From Acetobacteraceae bacterium (GTDB lineage: Bacteria; Pseudomonadota; Alphaproteobacteria; Acetobacterales; Acetobacteraceae): DNA of 64,000 nt. Of the stretch, positions 16,831-25,309 are shown one piece after another; position 1 is the first letter of the stretch; each line of letters opens with the position of its first letter. The notes beneath the pieces are model-generated. The model was not told the origin of the DNA. It ran no database searches and saw only the letters and a program-made list of their open reading frames with translations. The position numbers and the translations under genes are program-made. The stretch lies in NCBI GenBank assembly GCA_947474705.1, contig CANJJS010000007.1, positions 41,381-105,380 of the forward strand, given 5' to 3'.

Positions 16831-18315
16831 ATGCCCGCCGGCTACGCTCCCCGGATGGATACGATCGACCCTCCCTACCTCGCCGGCCTCCGCCGCCTCA
16901 GCGCGGGCGAACCGGCCAAGGCGATCCCGCTCCTGCGCGCCGCGCTGGCGCGGGACCCGGACCATGCCGGCGCGCGCCGCAATCTCGTCCGCGCCCTCAG
17001 CCTCGCCGGACAGTTCGCGGCCACGATCGCGGAAACCCACGACACCTCGGCCGCGGATGCGGAGACATACTACCTCCGCGGCACGGCCTTCAACGCGCTG
17101 GGCTGCCCGGCCAAGGCGATCGCCCCCCTGACCGCCGCCGTCGCGCTCGATCCCGCCCATGCCCCCGCCTGGCTCAACCTTGGCAATGCCTTCGCCGATC
17201 TCGACGACCTCGCCACGGCGGAAGCGCATTGCCGCCGCGCGCTCGCCCTCGACCCCGGCCTGGTCGAGGCCCATGTCAGCCTGGGCGTTTTGCAAACCGA
17301 GCGGGGCCGGGCGATCGAGGGCCTCGCGACCCACGAACGGGCCGTCCAGATGTGGCCGGACCACCCCGATGCGAACTGGAGCCTCGCGATCGCCGCGTTG
17401 CGCATGGGCGATCTGCCCCGCGGCTTCCGGCTGTACGAATGGCGCAAACGCCATCCCCGTCACCGCGAGGATTTTCCCGTTCTTCCAGGCCCGGTCTGGC
17501 CCGGCCCGGTCGGGAATGGCCAGGACCCGGCGGGACGGACGATCCTGGTCCGCGCGGAACAGGGGTTCGGCGACGCGATCCAGTTCGCCCGCTATTTGCC
17601 CGAAATCCGCCGTCTGGGCGGCCGTCCGGTGCTGGCCTGCGCGCCGCCATTGATCCCGCTGTTCGACCGCGTCGAAGGGGTTCGCGTTGTTCCGGCCGCG
17701 TTGCCGCCGCCGCCGTACGACGCCTGGATCGACCAAATGAGCCTCCCACGCGTGTTCGGCACCACGCTGGACACCATTCCGGCGGCGGAGGGGTATCTCC
17801 GCGCGGCGGGCCCGGCGGTCGAGGCGCATCGCGCGGGCCTGCCGTCCGGCGTGCTCCGGGTGGGCGTCGCATGGGCCGGGAACCCGCGCCACCGGAACGA
17901 TCGCCGCCGCACCCCGCCGCCCGAGACCTTCGCGCCGCTGCTGGCGCTGCCGGGTGTGTGTTTCGTCAACCTGGTTCCGGACCGCCCGTTTCCGGGCCTC
18001 GCCATGCCCGCCCGGCCGCTGACGGACTTCGCCGAAACGGCCGCGCTGATCGCCGCGCTGGATCTGGTGGTCTCCGTCGATACCGCCGTTGCCCACCTGG
18101 CCGGCGCGCTGGGCCGCCCGGTCTGGATCGCGCTGCCGCGCGCGGCGGACTGGAGATGGTTTCTTAACAGTGACGTAACGCCCTGGTACCGATCCGCGCG
18201 GCTTTTCCGCCAGCCCGTGCCGGGCGCCTGGCCCGACGTCGCCGCCAGACTTGCCGAGGCGCTGGAAATCGGGCTGACTGATCGGAATAAAATTGGGAGA
18301 AACGACGATGGATGA
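16831..18315 (+). CDS. TPR-repeat protein with C-terminal glycosyltransferase-9-like domain
   Basis: Up to 494 residues. The N-terminal 200 residues contain tandem TPR units (for example 'AWLNLGNAFADLDDLATAEA' and 'AHVSLGVLQTERGRAIEGLA'). The second half resembles the GT9/heptosyltransferase-like domain often fused to TPRs in alphaproteobacteria, with 'VRAEQGFGDAIQFARYLP' and 'VVSVDTAVAHLAGALGRPVW'. The role is probably transfer of a sugar to a protein or surface glycan. An in-frame ATG at 16855 is an equally plausible start, as neither has a clear ribosome-binding site. Its end overlaps the MFS gene start by 8 bp, so the two form an operon. Confidence 0.8.
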   Translation: MPAGYAPRMDTIDPPYLAGLRRLSAGEPAKAIPLLRAALARDPDHAGARRNLVRALSLAGQFAATIAETHDTSAADAETYYLRGTAFNALGCPAKAIAPLTAAVALDPAHAPAWLNLGNAFADLDDLATAEAHCRRALALDPGLVEAHVSLGVLQTERGRAIEGLATHERAVQMWPDHPDANWSLAIAALRMGDLPRGFRLYEWRKRHPRHREDFPVLPGPVWPGPVGNGQDPAGRTILVRAEQGFGDAIQFARYLPEIRRLGGRPVLACAPPLIPLFDRVEGVRVVPAALPPPPYDAWIDQMSLPRVFGTTLDTIPAAEGYLRAAGPAVEAHRAGLPSGVLRVGVAWAGNPRHRNDRRRTPPPETFAPLLALPGVCFVNLVPDRPFPGLAMPARPLTDFAETAALIAALDLVVSVDTAVAHLAGALGRPVWIALPRAADWRWFLNSDVTPWYRSARLFRQPVPGAWPDVAARLAEALEIGLTDRNKIGRNDDG

Positions 18316-19612
18316 GGCCGAACTCGAACGGACCACCATGAAAAAGGCGTATTGGCGGCTGCTGCCATATTGCTTTCTTTTGTACATTCTCTGTTATATC
18401 GACCGTATCAACGTTGGCTTCGCCTCCCTCACCATGAACAAGGATTTGGGTCTCACCGCCTACATCTACGGGCTGGCGGCGGGCGCGTTCTTCTGGGGTT
18501 ACTGCCTGCTGGAAATCCCCTCCAACCTGATCCTGGAAAAAGTCGGCGCGCGGCCCTGGCTGGCCCGGATCATGGTCACCTGGGGGCTCGCCACCGCGGG
18601 CACCGCGCTGGTCGTGGGGCCCTGGAGTTTCTTCTGCATGCGCGTGCTGGTCGGCGCGGCGGAGGCGGGGTTGTTCCCGGGCTTGCTGCTGTATTTCCAT
18701 CGCTGGTTCCCGCAACGCCATCGCGGCCGGGTCACCGGCCTGTTCCTGACCGGCCTGCCGCTGGCGACCGCGATCGGCGGGCCGCTGTCGACCGCGCTGC
18801 TGCTGCTCGACGGCGCCATGGGTCTGCGCGGCTGGCAATGGATGTTCATCGGCGAAGGCGTGTTTACCGTCCTCGTCGGCTGCACCGTCTGGTTCGTGTT
18901 GACCGAACGGCCCGCCGAGGCCACCTGGCTTGCTCCGGAGCAGAAGCGTTGGCTGGAAACCGAACTGGCCAAGGAAAAGCACGAGGTGGAATCGGTGCGC
19001 GCGCATTCGATCCTGAGCGCCATGACCAATCCGCGGGTGCTGATCTTCACCGCGATCTTCGCGGGGATCGGCATGGCGGGCGTCGGACTGAATCTGTTCC
19101 TGCCGCAAATTCTCAAGAGCCTCGGCCTGACCAACACGCAGGCCGGGCTTTACACCTCGATCCCCTACATCTTCGGCACCCTGGCCATAGTCGGGTTCGG
19201 ATATGTGTCGGATCGTCTGGGCGACCGGTTCTGGGTGTTGACGGGGACCTGCCTCTGCGCGGCCGTGGGCATGGGGCTCGCGGGTCTTTTGCACAACAGC
19301 ATCTGGGTCCTCGCGGCGTTTTCGCTGGCGGTGGTTGGGTTTTACGGGATGAAATCGCCATTCTGGCCGCTCCCCTCGACGGTGCTTTCGGGGCCCGCGC
19401 TGGCGGCGGGGCTGGCCTTCATCAATTCGATTGGCAATTTCTGCGGCTACCTCGGGCCGATCGTCGTGGGTTACACCAAGGACGCGACGGGCAGCTTCGA
19501 GGCCGGCATCTATGTCCTGGCGCTCTCCTGTTTGGTGTCCACCCTGACCGCGCTGGGCTGCGCCTTGTGGATGAAAGCGCCACGGCGGGGCGCGGCGTTA
19601 GCGTTGTCTTAA
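18308..19612 (+). CDS. MFS transporter, anion:cation symporter (ACS) type
   Basis: Start chosen at ATG 18308 because GGGAG lies at the right distance; the track uses an upstream TTG. The 434-residue product has about twelve membrane segments. The opening 'ILCYIDRINVGFASLTMNKDLGL' is the signature of the ACS branch (tartrate, phthalate, glucarate and 4-hydroxyphenylacetate transporters). It likely takes up an organic acid with protons, in line with the catabolic setting. The gene overlaps the end of the TPR gene by 8 bp. Confidence 0.9.
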   Translation: MDEAELERTTMKKAYWRLLPYCFLLYILCYIDRINVGFASLTMNKDLGLTAYIYGLAAGAFFWGYCLLEIPSNLILEKVGARPWLARIMVTWGLATAGTALVVGPWSFFCMRVLVGAAEAGLFPGLLLYFHRWFPQRHRGRVTGLFLTGLPLATAIGGPLSTALLLLDGAMGLRGWQWMFIGEGVFTVLVGCTVWFVLTERPAEATWLAPEQKRWLETELAKEKHEVESVRAHSILSAMTNPRVLIFTAIFAGIGMAGVGLNLFLPQILKSLGLTNTQAGLYTSIPYIFGTLAIVGFGYVSDRLGDRFWVLTGTCLCAAVGMGLAGLLHNSIWVLAAFSLAVVGFYGMKSPFWPLPSTVLSGPALAAGLAFINSIGNFCGYLGPIVVGYTKDATGSFEAGIYVLALSCLVSTLTALGCALWMKAPRRGAALALS

Positions 19613-19634
19613 CCTTCTTTCGCCATACTGGCCC

Positions 19635-20705
19635 ATGGCGGATAACGCGGTGGGTCAGATGGCGGCTAAGGGTGACAAGAAGGGCTCCAAGGGCGGGGTC
19701 ATCGTCAAGAAATACGAGATCGTCGAGGGCGGCCACCATGGTGGCGCCTGGAAGGTCGCCTACGCCGACTTCGTGACCGCGATGATGGCGTTCTTCCTGT
19801 TGATGTGGCTGCTGAACGCCACCACGGAGGACCAGCGCAAGGGCCTCGCCGACTATTTCAGTCCCAATAATTTGCTCAGCCATGCCTCTTCCGGCGTGGG
19901 CCAGCCGTTCGGCGGCAAGGTCGCCTACGACGACGGTGCTTTGGTGTCCGATCGCGGGTCCGTCCAGGTGATCGAGGGCAAGCGTCCGCCGATCGAGGAG
20001 ACCGAGGAGGGGGAAACCCAGGTGTTCACGCGGTTGCGTAAACCGGGCGAGGACAACGTGACCGATCCCACGGAGGTGAAGCCGCCGGACGCCGCGATGA
20101 CCGACCCGACACAGACCGGGCACCTGCCGCGCGGGGCCGGCCCCTCGGCCAAGGAGGCCCGCGATCCGACCAAGGCGGAGATCGAAGCGGAAAAAGCCCG
20201 TCAGGAGAAAGCCGCGTTCGAGAAGGCGGCCGAGGAAATCCGCCAGGCCGTGAAAGCCGACCCGGCGCTCGCCGACATCGCCAAACAACTCTCGATCGAC
20301 ATGACGCCCGACGGTTTGCGCATCCAGATCATGGACGAGATCAAGCTGCCGATGTTCGCCTCGGGCTCCGCCGCGCCGAACGACCGGGCCCGCGAGTTGC
20401 TGCGCAAGGTCGTGCCCATTTTGCAAAAACTGCCGCAGGGTATTTCGATCGCGGGCCACACCGACGCCACGCCCTTCGCCGGAGGCGGCAAGACCAACTG
20501 GGAACTGTCCAGCGAGCGCGCGAACGCCACCCGCCGGCTGATGACCGATGCCGGGCTCGCGGACAACCGGATCCGGACCGTCACCGGTCACGCCGATCGC
20601 GACCCTTTGCTGCCGGCCGATCCGCTGGCGGCGGCCAACCGGCGTATCGCGATCCTGGTGATCCGCGAGAGCCCGCTCCCCAAACCGGCCTCGGTCACCC
20701 GATGA
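19635..20705 (+). CDS. motB: Flagellar stator protein MotB
   Basis: A 356-residue protein. One membrane helix near the N-terminus (AWKVAYADFVTAMMAFFLLMWLL) carries the conserved proton-binding aspartate at residue 45. A linker rich in charge and proline follows, then a C-terminal OmpA-like peptidoglycan-binding domain (GHTDATPF, 'NWELSSERANATRRLM', 'NRRIAILV'). With MotA it forms the stator that drives flagellar rotation. A six-base inverted repeat (CGCCAT/ATGGCG, 19621-19640) includes the start codon and no clear ribosome-binding site is seen, so translation may be weak or regulated. It precedes motA, the reverse of the usual order. Confidence 0.95.
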   Translation: MADNAVGQMAAKGDKKGSKGGVIVKKYEIVEGGHHGGAWKVAYADFVTAMMAFFLLMWLLNATTEDQRKGLADYFSPNNLLSHASSGVGQPFGGKVAYDDGALVSDRGSVQVIEGKRPPIEETEEGETQVFTRLRKPGEDNVTDPTEVKPPDAAMTDPTQTGHLPRGAGPSAKEARDPTKAEIEAEKARQEKAAFEKAAEEIRQAVKADPALADIAKQLSIDMTPDGLRIQIMDEIKLPMFASGSAAPNDRARELLRKVVPILQKLPQGISIAGHTDATPFAGGGKTNWELSSERANATRRLMTDAGLADNRIRTVTGHADRDPLLPADPLAAANRRIAILVIRESPLPKPASVTR

Positions 20706-20741
20706 GCCTTTTCCCATGCCTCGCGCGCGGCGGTTGGTGAC

Positions 20742-21605
20742 ATGCTGACAATCGGTGGACTCGCTTTCGTGTTTTTCTGCGTCTTCGCGAGCTATATCGT
20801 CTCGGGCGGCAGCATGGCGCCGTTGATCGAGGCGATGCCGTTCGAAATCTGGACCATTGGCGGCGCGGCGATCGGGACATTCCTGATGTCGAACTCCATG
20901 CACGACGTGAAGCACACGCTGGGCGGGTTCGGGAAAATTCTGAAAGGCGCGGTTTATCATAAATCAGACTATGTCGAATTGCTCAGTTTGATGTATTTCC
21001 TGGTGCGGCTGGCCAGCACCAAGGGGAACATGGCGTTGGAACCGCATATCGAAAAGCCCTCGGAAAGTCCCGCCTTTCAGAAATTTCCCAAAATCGTCGG
21101 CAACCACCACGCCTGCGCCCTGATCTGCGATTATTTGCGCATGGTCGGGATGAACGCCGACGATCCCAATCAGATCGAAGACGTCATGGCGCGGGAACTG
21201 AAGAAAACCCTGCACGAGGAACTGCACCCGGCCCATGCGCTGCAAACCATGGCCGACGGTCTGCCGGCTTTGGGGATTGTCGCCGCCGTGCTCGGCGTTA
21301 TCAAAACCATGTCCCATATCGACCAGCCGCCCGCCGTGCTCGGCGAAATGATCGGCGGCGCGCTGGTGGGAACCTTTCTCGGAATTCTTCTCGCCTATGG
21401 CATGTTCGCGCCCTTCGCCAGCCGCCTGAAAGGCGTCGTCGACGAGGAAGCGATGTTCATGGAAGTCATCCGCGCCGTGATCGTCACCCATCTGCACGGC
21501 AACGCCCCGCAGGTCAGTATCGAGTCCGGCCGTAAGATGGTGCCCAACGCGCACATGCCCAGCTTCGCCGAAATGGAAGAAGCCATCCAGGCGGTTCAGA
21601 TGTGA
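20742..21605 (+). CDS. motA: Flagellar motor stator protein MotA
   Basis: A 287-residue inner-membrane protein of normal MotA length, with two N-terminal helices, a cytoplasmic loop with the charged region that contacts FliG ('RELKKTLHEELHPAHALQTM'), and two C-terminal helices ('ALGIVAAVLGVIKTMSHI' and 'GALVGTFLGILLAYGMFAPF'). It forms the proton channel with MotB. It lies 36 bp downstream of motB on the same strand and is surely co-transcribed. No other flagellar gene adjoins; fliK and flgD are 30 kb away. Confidence 0.95.
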   Translation: MLTIGGLAFVFFCVFASYIVSGGSMAPLIEAMPFEIWTIGGAAIGTFLMSNSMHDVKHTLGGFGKILKGAVYHKSDYVELLSLMYFLVRLASTKGNMALEPHIEKPSESPAFQKFPKIVGNHHACALICDYLRMVGMNADDPNQIEDVMARELKKTLHEELHPAHALQTMADGLPALGIVAAVLGVIKTMSHIDQPPAVLGEMIGGALVGTFLGILLAYGMFAPFASRLKGVVDEEAMFMEVIRAVIVTHLHGNAPQVSIESGRKMVPNAHMPSFAEMEEAIQAVQM

Positions 21606-21640
21606 CCGGCCGCCCGAAAACAAGGGCCGGGGTGTTGTTC

Positions 21641-22429
21641 TCAGCCCTTGGGCTTGCGAAAGTTGGGCTTCCGCTTCTCGCGGAAGGCGATGCCGCCTTC
21701 CTTCGACTCGTCGGTCTGGTAATATAGGCTCAGCGCCTGCATCCCCATCGAGGAAATGCCGCGGATATTCTCGCTGTCGGCATTGAAGGAGCGCTTCGCG
21801 ATCGCCAGCGCGGTGGGCGAGCGTTCCATCAGTTCGGCGCACCACCGGTCCACTTCCGCGTCCAGTTCCGCGTGCGGCACCACCGCGTTGGCGAGGCCCA
21901 TCGCGAGGGCCTCGACGGCGGTGTATCTCTTGCAGAGATACCACATTTCGCGGGCTTTCTTCTCGCCCACGATCCGCGCGAGATAGGCGGTCCCAAACCC
22001 CGGATCGACCGAGCCGACTTTCGGCCCGACCTGCCCGAACTGCGCGGTGTCGGAGGCGATGGTCAGGTCGCAGATCGTCGCCAGCACATTGCCGCCACCG
22101 ATCGCGAAGCCGTTGACACGGGCTATCACCGGCTTGGGGACGTCGCGGATCAGGCTCTGCAACTCGTCGATTGGCAGGCCGATGACACCGCGCCCGTCGT
22201 AGCCGCCGTCATGCGCGCTTTGATCGCCGCCGGTGCAAAAGGCGCGATCGCCCACGCCGGTCAGCACGATGACGCCGATCGTGTCGTCCCAGCCCGCGCG
22301 CTGGAACGCGTGGATCAACTCGTCCACGGTTTTCGCGCGGAAGGCGTTGTATTTCTCGGGCCGGTTAATCGCGATGCGCGCGACGCCATCGCCGCGGGTT
22401 TCGTACAGGATGTCTTCGTATTCGGTCAT
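21641..22429 (-). CDS. badI: 2-ketocyclohexanecarboxyl-CoA hydrolase-like (BadI/MenB group of the crotonase family)
   Basis: A 262-residue crotonase-fold protein. The segments GDRAFCTGGDQSAHDG, 'RDVPKPVIARVNGFAIGGGN', 'GQVGPKVGSVDPGFGTAYLA' and 'EKKAREMWYLCKRY' are what I know from Rhodopseudomonas BadI, which hydrolytically opens the ring of 2-ketocyclohexanecarboxyl-CoA to pimeloyl-CoA. They fit BadI better than MenB, the closest relative. The C-terminal 'FREKRKPNFRK' is shared by both. The reaction would channel alicyclic or aromatic acids into beta-oxidation. It shares direction with a second crotonase gene upstream (31-bp gap). The other bad genes are not here, so the symbol is by similarity only. 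Confidence 0.7.
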   Translation of the reverse strand: MTEYEDILYETRGDGVARIAINRPEKYNAFRAKTVDELIHAFQRAGWDDTIGVIVLTGVGDRAFCTGGDQSAHDGGYDGRGVIGLPIDELQSLIRDVPKPVIARVNGFAIGGGNVLATICDLTIASDTAQFGQVGPKVGSVDPGFGTAYLARIVGEKKAREMWYLCKRYTAVEALAMGLANAVVPHAELDAEVDRWCAELMERSPTALAIAKRSFNADSENIRGISSMGMQALSLYYQTDESKEGGIAFREKRKPNFRKPKG

Positions 22430-22460
22430 CGTGTGTCCTTCCCCCGCGTGCCGGGCCGGT

Positions 22461-23468
22461 TCACGGGAACATCGCGGCGATGGCGCTCTGGTCGATATCC
22501 TCGATACGGGCGGGCGTCCATTTCGGCTGCCGGTCTTTGTCGACGACCATCGCCCGCACGCCCTCGACGAAATCTGGCCAGGCCATGGTGGTGCGGGTCA
22601 GCGCGATCTCCGCGTCCAGCGCCGTCCGCAAGGTCATGCGCGACGCCCGGCGGAAGGCTTCCAGCGTGAACGCCAGCGCGGTCGGGGAGACGTGATGAAA
22701 GGCGTCGAGAGCGGCTTTCGCCCAATCGCCCGTTTCGGCGGCGAGGCGCGCCGCGATCTCCCCGATCGTATCGGCCGAGCAACAGCGTTCGATCGCCGCC
22801 ATATGCGGTTCGAGACTGAAGGCCGGCAGCGGTTCGGCGAAGCGTCCCAGCGCGGAAACGCCGGTTTCAGCCAGCGCGGCGGACAACGCCGACAGCCGGG
22901 CGCGGGAGACGAAATGAGTCGCGAACCCCGCGTGGACCGAGTCCGCGCCGGTGGTGCGCAAGCCCGTCAGGCCGAGATAAACGCCCAACTGGCCGGGCAA
23001 CCGCGGCAGGAAGAAGGTGCCGCCGATATCCGGAAAGAAGCCGATCGCCGTTTCCGGCATGGCGAACATCGCGTGCTCCGTCGCCACGCGGTAGGCGCCA
23101 TGCACGGACACGCCGATGCCGCCACCCATGCAGATCCCGTCGATCAAGGCGACATAGGGCTTGTTGTAGCCAGCGATGAGGTAATTGAGGTCGTATTCCT
23201 CGCCGAAAAACTGCTCGACGCCCGTGCGATCGCCGGACAATTGCCCGTCGCGAAGGGCCCGAATGTCGCCGCCGGCACAGAACGCGCGATCCCCCGCGCC
23301 CTCGACCACCACGGCATGAACCAGCGGGTCCTCGCGGAAATCGATCAGGGCTTTGGTCATCGCCCGGACCATGTCCAGGGTCAGCGTGTTCAATACGCGG
23401 GGGCGATTGAGCAAGATACGGCCGACGCGGCCGTCGCGGCGGGTGATGACGGTGGCTTCGTCGGACAT
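22461..23468 (-). CDS. 3-hydroxyisobutyryl-CoA hydrolase / enoyl-CoA hydratase family protein
   Basis: Start set at ATG 23468, with AGGAGAG upstream, giving 335 residues; the track start extends into a repeat. The crotonase core has 'GDRAFCAGGDIRALRDG' and 'YVALIDGICMGGGIGVSVHG', then 'FAMPETAIGFFPDIGGTFFL'. This pattern with the C-terminal extension ('PTALAFTLEAFRR', 'FVEGVRAMVVDKDRQPKW') is typical of 3-hydroxyisobutyryl-CoA hydrolases of valine breakdown, which free 3-hydroxyisobutyrate from CoA. It is probably co-transcribed with the BadI-like gene. Related acyl-CoA hydrolase or hydratase activities cannot be excluded. Confidence 0.85.
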   Translation of the reverse strand: MSDEATVITRRDGRVGRILLNRPRVLNTLTLDMVRAMTKALIDFREDPLVHAVVVEGAGDRAFCAGGDIRALRDGQLSGDRTGVEQFFGEEYDLNYLIAGYNKPYVALIDGICMGGGIGVSVHGAYRVATEHAMFAMPETAIGFFPDIGGTFFLPRLPGQLGVYLGLTGLRTTGADSVHAGFATHFVSRARLSALSAALAETGVSALGRFAEPLPAFSLEPHMAAIERCCSADTIGEIAARLAAETGDWAKAALDAFHHVSPTALAFTLEAFRRASRMTLRTALDAEIALTRTTMAWPDFVEGVRAMVVDKDRQPKWTPARIEDIDQSAIAAMFP

Positions 23469-23539
23469 CGAGAACTCTCCTGTGGGCGGCGAGGGTTTGC
23501 CTGAATGGTGGGGCGGGATCAAGGGCGGCGCTGGGGCTC

Positions 23540-23790
23540 TGCCCGGTTGAAGACCCCAGACCCCGCGAGGGCTCCGCCCCTCGACCCCGCCAAGGGCTCG
23601 CCCTTGGAACCCCGGGGTTTGGCCAGACATGAGAAGGGGCCTACTCGGACGTTGAAACGTCCGAGTAGGCCCCTTCTCATGTCTGGCCAAAATCGATCGC
23701 GGTCCAGGGGACGTTCCCCTGGTGGGGGTCGAGGGGGCAAAGCCCCTCGTGGGGTCTGGGGCAAAGCCCCAGCGCCGCCCCCCAGACCCG
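23540..23790. repeat. Mosaic GC-rich intergenic repeat, variant 1 (with long hairpin)
   Basis: The 327-bp gap between the crotonase gene and rplI has no gene. It is built of nested GC-rich inverted repeats (GGGGCTCTGCCC, GAGGGCTCCGCCCCTC, GGGGCAAAGCCCC) around a long central hairpin. The same layout and the same central word CCTACTCGGACGTT occur near 37650-37930 and 42762-43098. This copy has diverged in the flanks. Confidence 0.7.
23618..23691. repeat. Perfect 36-bp inverted repeat with 2-base loop
   Basis: The arms run 23618-23653 and 23656-23691 and are exact complements, separated only by GA. The sequence contains GGCCAGACATGAGAAG and CCTACTCGGACGTT. As RNA it would form a very stable hairpin downstream of rplI (which ends at 23796 on the minus strand) and could end transcription of the ribosomal operon, but its length is far beyond a normal terminator. 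Confidence 0.85.
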
Positions 23791-23795
23791 CGCTT

Positions 23796-24368
23796 TCAGG
23801 GAACGTCCGGCTGGTCGCCCGCGCCGGGGTCGAACACGATGTCGGATTCGAGCGGAACGTCTTCTTCCGCCGCGCGGCCCACGGCCTCGCCGCGGATCTG
23901 GCGTTCCGCTTCTTCCGGGCTGCGGGCGGTGTTGACCGTCACGTTCAGCGAGACTTCCGGGTGCAGCACGACGCGGACCTGTGTCAGGCCCAGTGTCTTG
24001 ATCGGGTGCGGCAGGATGACCTGGCTACGGTCGATGGTCAGACCGCCTTCCGTGCAACCCTCGGAAATGTCGCGATTCGACACGGAACCGTAGAGGCTGC
24101 CCGATTCACCGGCCTGACGGATGATGACGATGGACAGGCCGGCCACGCGCTCGGCGATGCGTTCCGCTTCTTCCTTGCGCTTGAGGTTTTCGGCCTCGAG
24201 CTGCGCTTTCCGGTTATCGAAATAGGTGCGGTTTTCCTTCGTCGCGCGCAGGGCTTTTTTCTGCGGCAACAAATAATTGCGGGCGAAACCGGGCTTCACC
24301 TTGACGATGTCGCCCATTTGCCCAAGCTTTTCGACCCGCTGTAGCAGGATCAGTTCGACGGCGGCCAT
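23796..24368 (-). CDS. rplI: 50S ribosomal protein L9
   Basis: A 190-residue protein beginning [20 protein letters not shown], the N-terminal rRNA-binding domain of L9, with '[17 protein letters not shown]' and the long connecting helix after it. The C-terminal domain ends about residue 150, and a further 40-residue acidic tail follows, as in many alphaproteobacteria. L9 binds 23S rRNA at the L1-stalk base and helps keep the reading frame. It is the third gene of the rpsF-rpsR-rplI operon, 12 bp after rpsR. Confidence 0.97.
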   Translation of the reverse strand: MAAVELILLQRVEKLGQMGDIVKVKPGFARNYLLPQKKALRATKENRTYFDNRKAQLEAENLKRKEEAERIAERVAGLSIVIIRQAGESGSLYGSVSNRDISEGCTEGGLTIDRSQVILPHPIKTLGLTQVRVVLHPEVSLNVTVNTARSPEEAERQIRGEAVGRAAEEDVPLESDIVFDPGAGDQPDVP

Positions 24369-24380
24369 GAACCTGCCTCC

Positions 24381-24656
24381 TTAAGCGACGATGTAAGGAA
24401 GCAAAGCCAGGAAGCGCGCGCGTTTGATGGCGGTCGCGAGTTCCCGTTGCTTCTTGGCCGAAACGGCGGTGATGCGGGACGGCACGATCTTGCCGCGTTC
24501 CGAGAGGAAGCGGGACAGCAGGCGCACGTCCTTATAGTCGATCTTCGGCGCGTTGTTGCCGGAGAAGGGGCAGGACTTGCGGCGGCGGTAGAACGGGCGG
24601 CGGGCGCCAACGGCGGCGCGGCGGCCGGCGGGGGAAACTTCGGCTGAATCCGACAT
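24381..24656 (-). CDS. rpsR: 30S ribosomal protein S18
   Basis: A 91-residue protein with the S18 hallmark '[18 protein letters not shown]' and '[20 protein letters not shown]'. An Arg-rich stretch ([15 protein letters not shown]) with one Cys precedes it. It binds 16S rRNA together with S6, whose gene is directly upstream (6-bp gap). The alternative frame reported at 24350-24712 is a shadow. Confidence 0.97.
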   Translation of the reverse strand: MSDSAEVSPAGRRAAVGARRPFYRRRKSCPFSGNNAPKIDYKDVRLLSRFLSERGKIVPSRITAVSAKKQRELATAIKRARFLALLPYIVA

Positions 24657-24662
24657 GATCTC

Positions 24663-25127
24663 TTACTCCTCTTCGCCGCCGCCGAAGGCGGGCGCGAATT
24701 CGTCGCGGGCACGGAATTCCTCGCGGTCGTCGTAACCGCGGCGGCGTCCGCTGTCGAAGCGTCCGGCGGGTTTGGGTCCGCGGAAGGTCCGCTCGCGCTC
24801 GTCCGATTTGCGGGACAGGATCGCGGAGGGGGCTTCGTCGATCGCCTCGATCCGGATGGTCATGAAGCGGAGAACGTCTTCGTTCAGGCCGAGCTTCCGT
24901 TCCATTTCCGTGATGAAGGCGGGTTTCGCGTCCAGGCCCAGAAGCATGTAGTGGCCTTTCCGGTTCTTCTTGATCCGGTAGGCGAGGCCGCGCAGGCCCC
25001 AGTATTCACGCTTCTTGACCTCGCCGCCATCGGCGGTCAGATCGGTGCCGATTTCGTCGGCGATCAGTTCGACCTGCGCCTGCGTGACGTCGTTCCGCGC
25101 GATGAGCACGGTTTCGTATAATGGCAT
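24663..25127 (-). CDS. rpsF: 30S ribosomal protein S6
   Basis: The real start is ATG 25127 (GGGAGACG upstream); the 666-codon track frame is an open-frame run upstream. The 154-residue protein begins MPLYETVLIARNDVTQAQVE and contains 'GLRGLAYRIKKNRKGHYMLL', typical of S6. After about residue 95 comes a charged, Arg/Glu-rich tail ending in EEE. It is first in the rpsF-rpsR-rplI operon. The leader (25128-25250) may carry the S6:S18 autoregulatory element, but I cannot confirm its fold by eye. Confidence 0.97.
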   Translation of the reverse strand: MPLYETVLIARNDVTQAQVELIADEIGTDLTADGGEVKKREYWGLRGLAYRIKKNRKGHYMLLGLDAKPAFITEMERKLGLNEDVLRFMTIRIEAIDEAPSAILSRKSDERERTFRGPKPAGRFDSGRRRGYDDREEFRARDEFAPAFGGGEEE

Positions 25128-25309
25128 ATGCGTCTCCCTTCGGCTTCTGTCAGCCCTCGGCCTTGATCGGGCCGCGCACCGGGATGGCGCGTGGGCATAG
25201 CCGGGAACGATGCCATCGCGCCCGGCAGGGAAGGCGCGGCTTGAAGCACGGTTTGGGGCGCGGTGCAATGGGTTTGTGGCGGGTGGCGCGGGTGTGGTAT
25301 GTGGATGGC

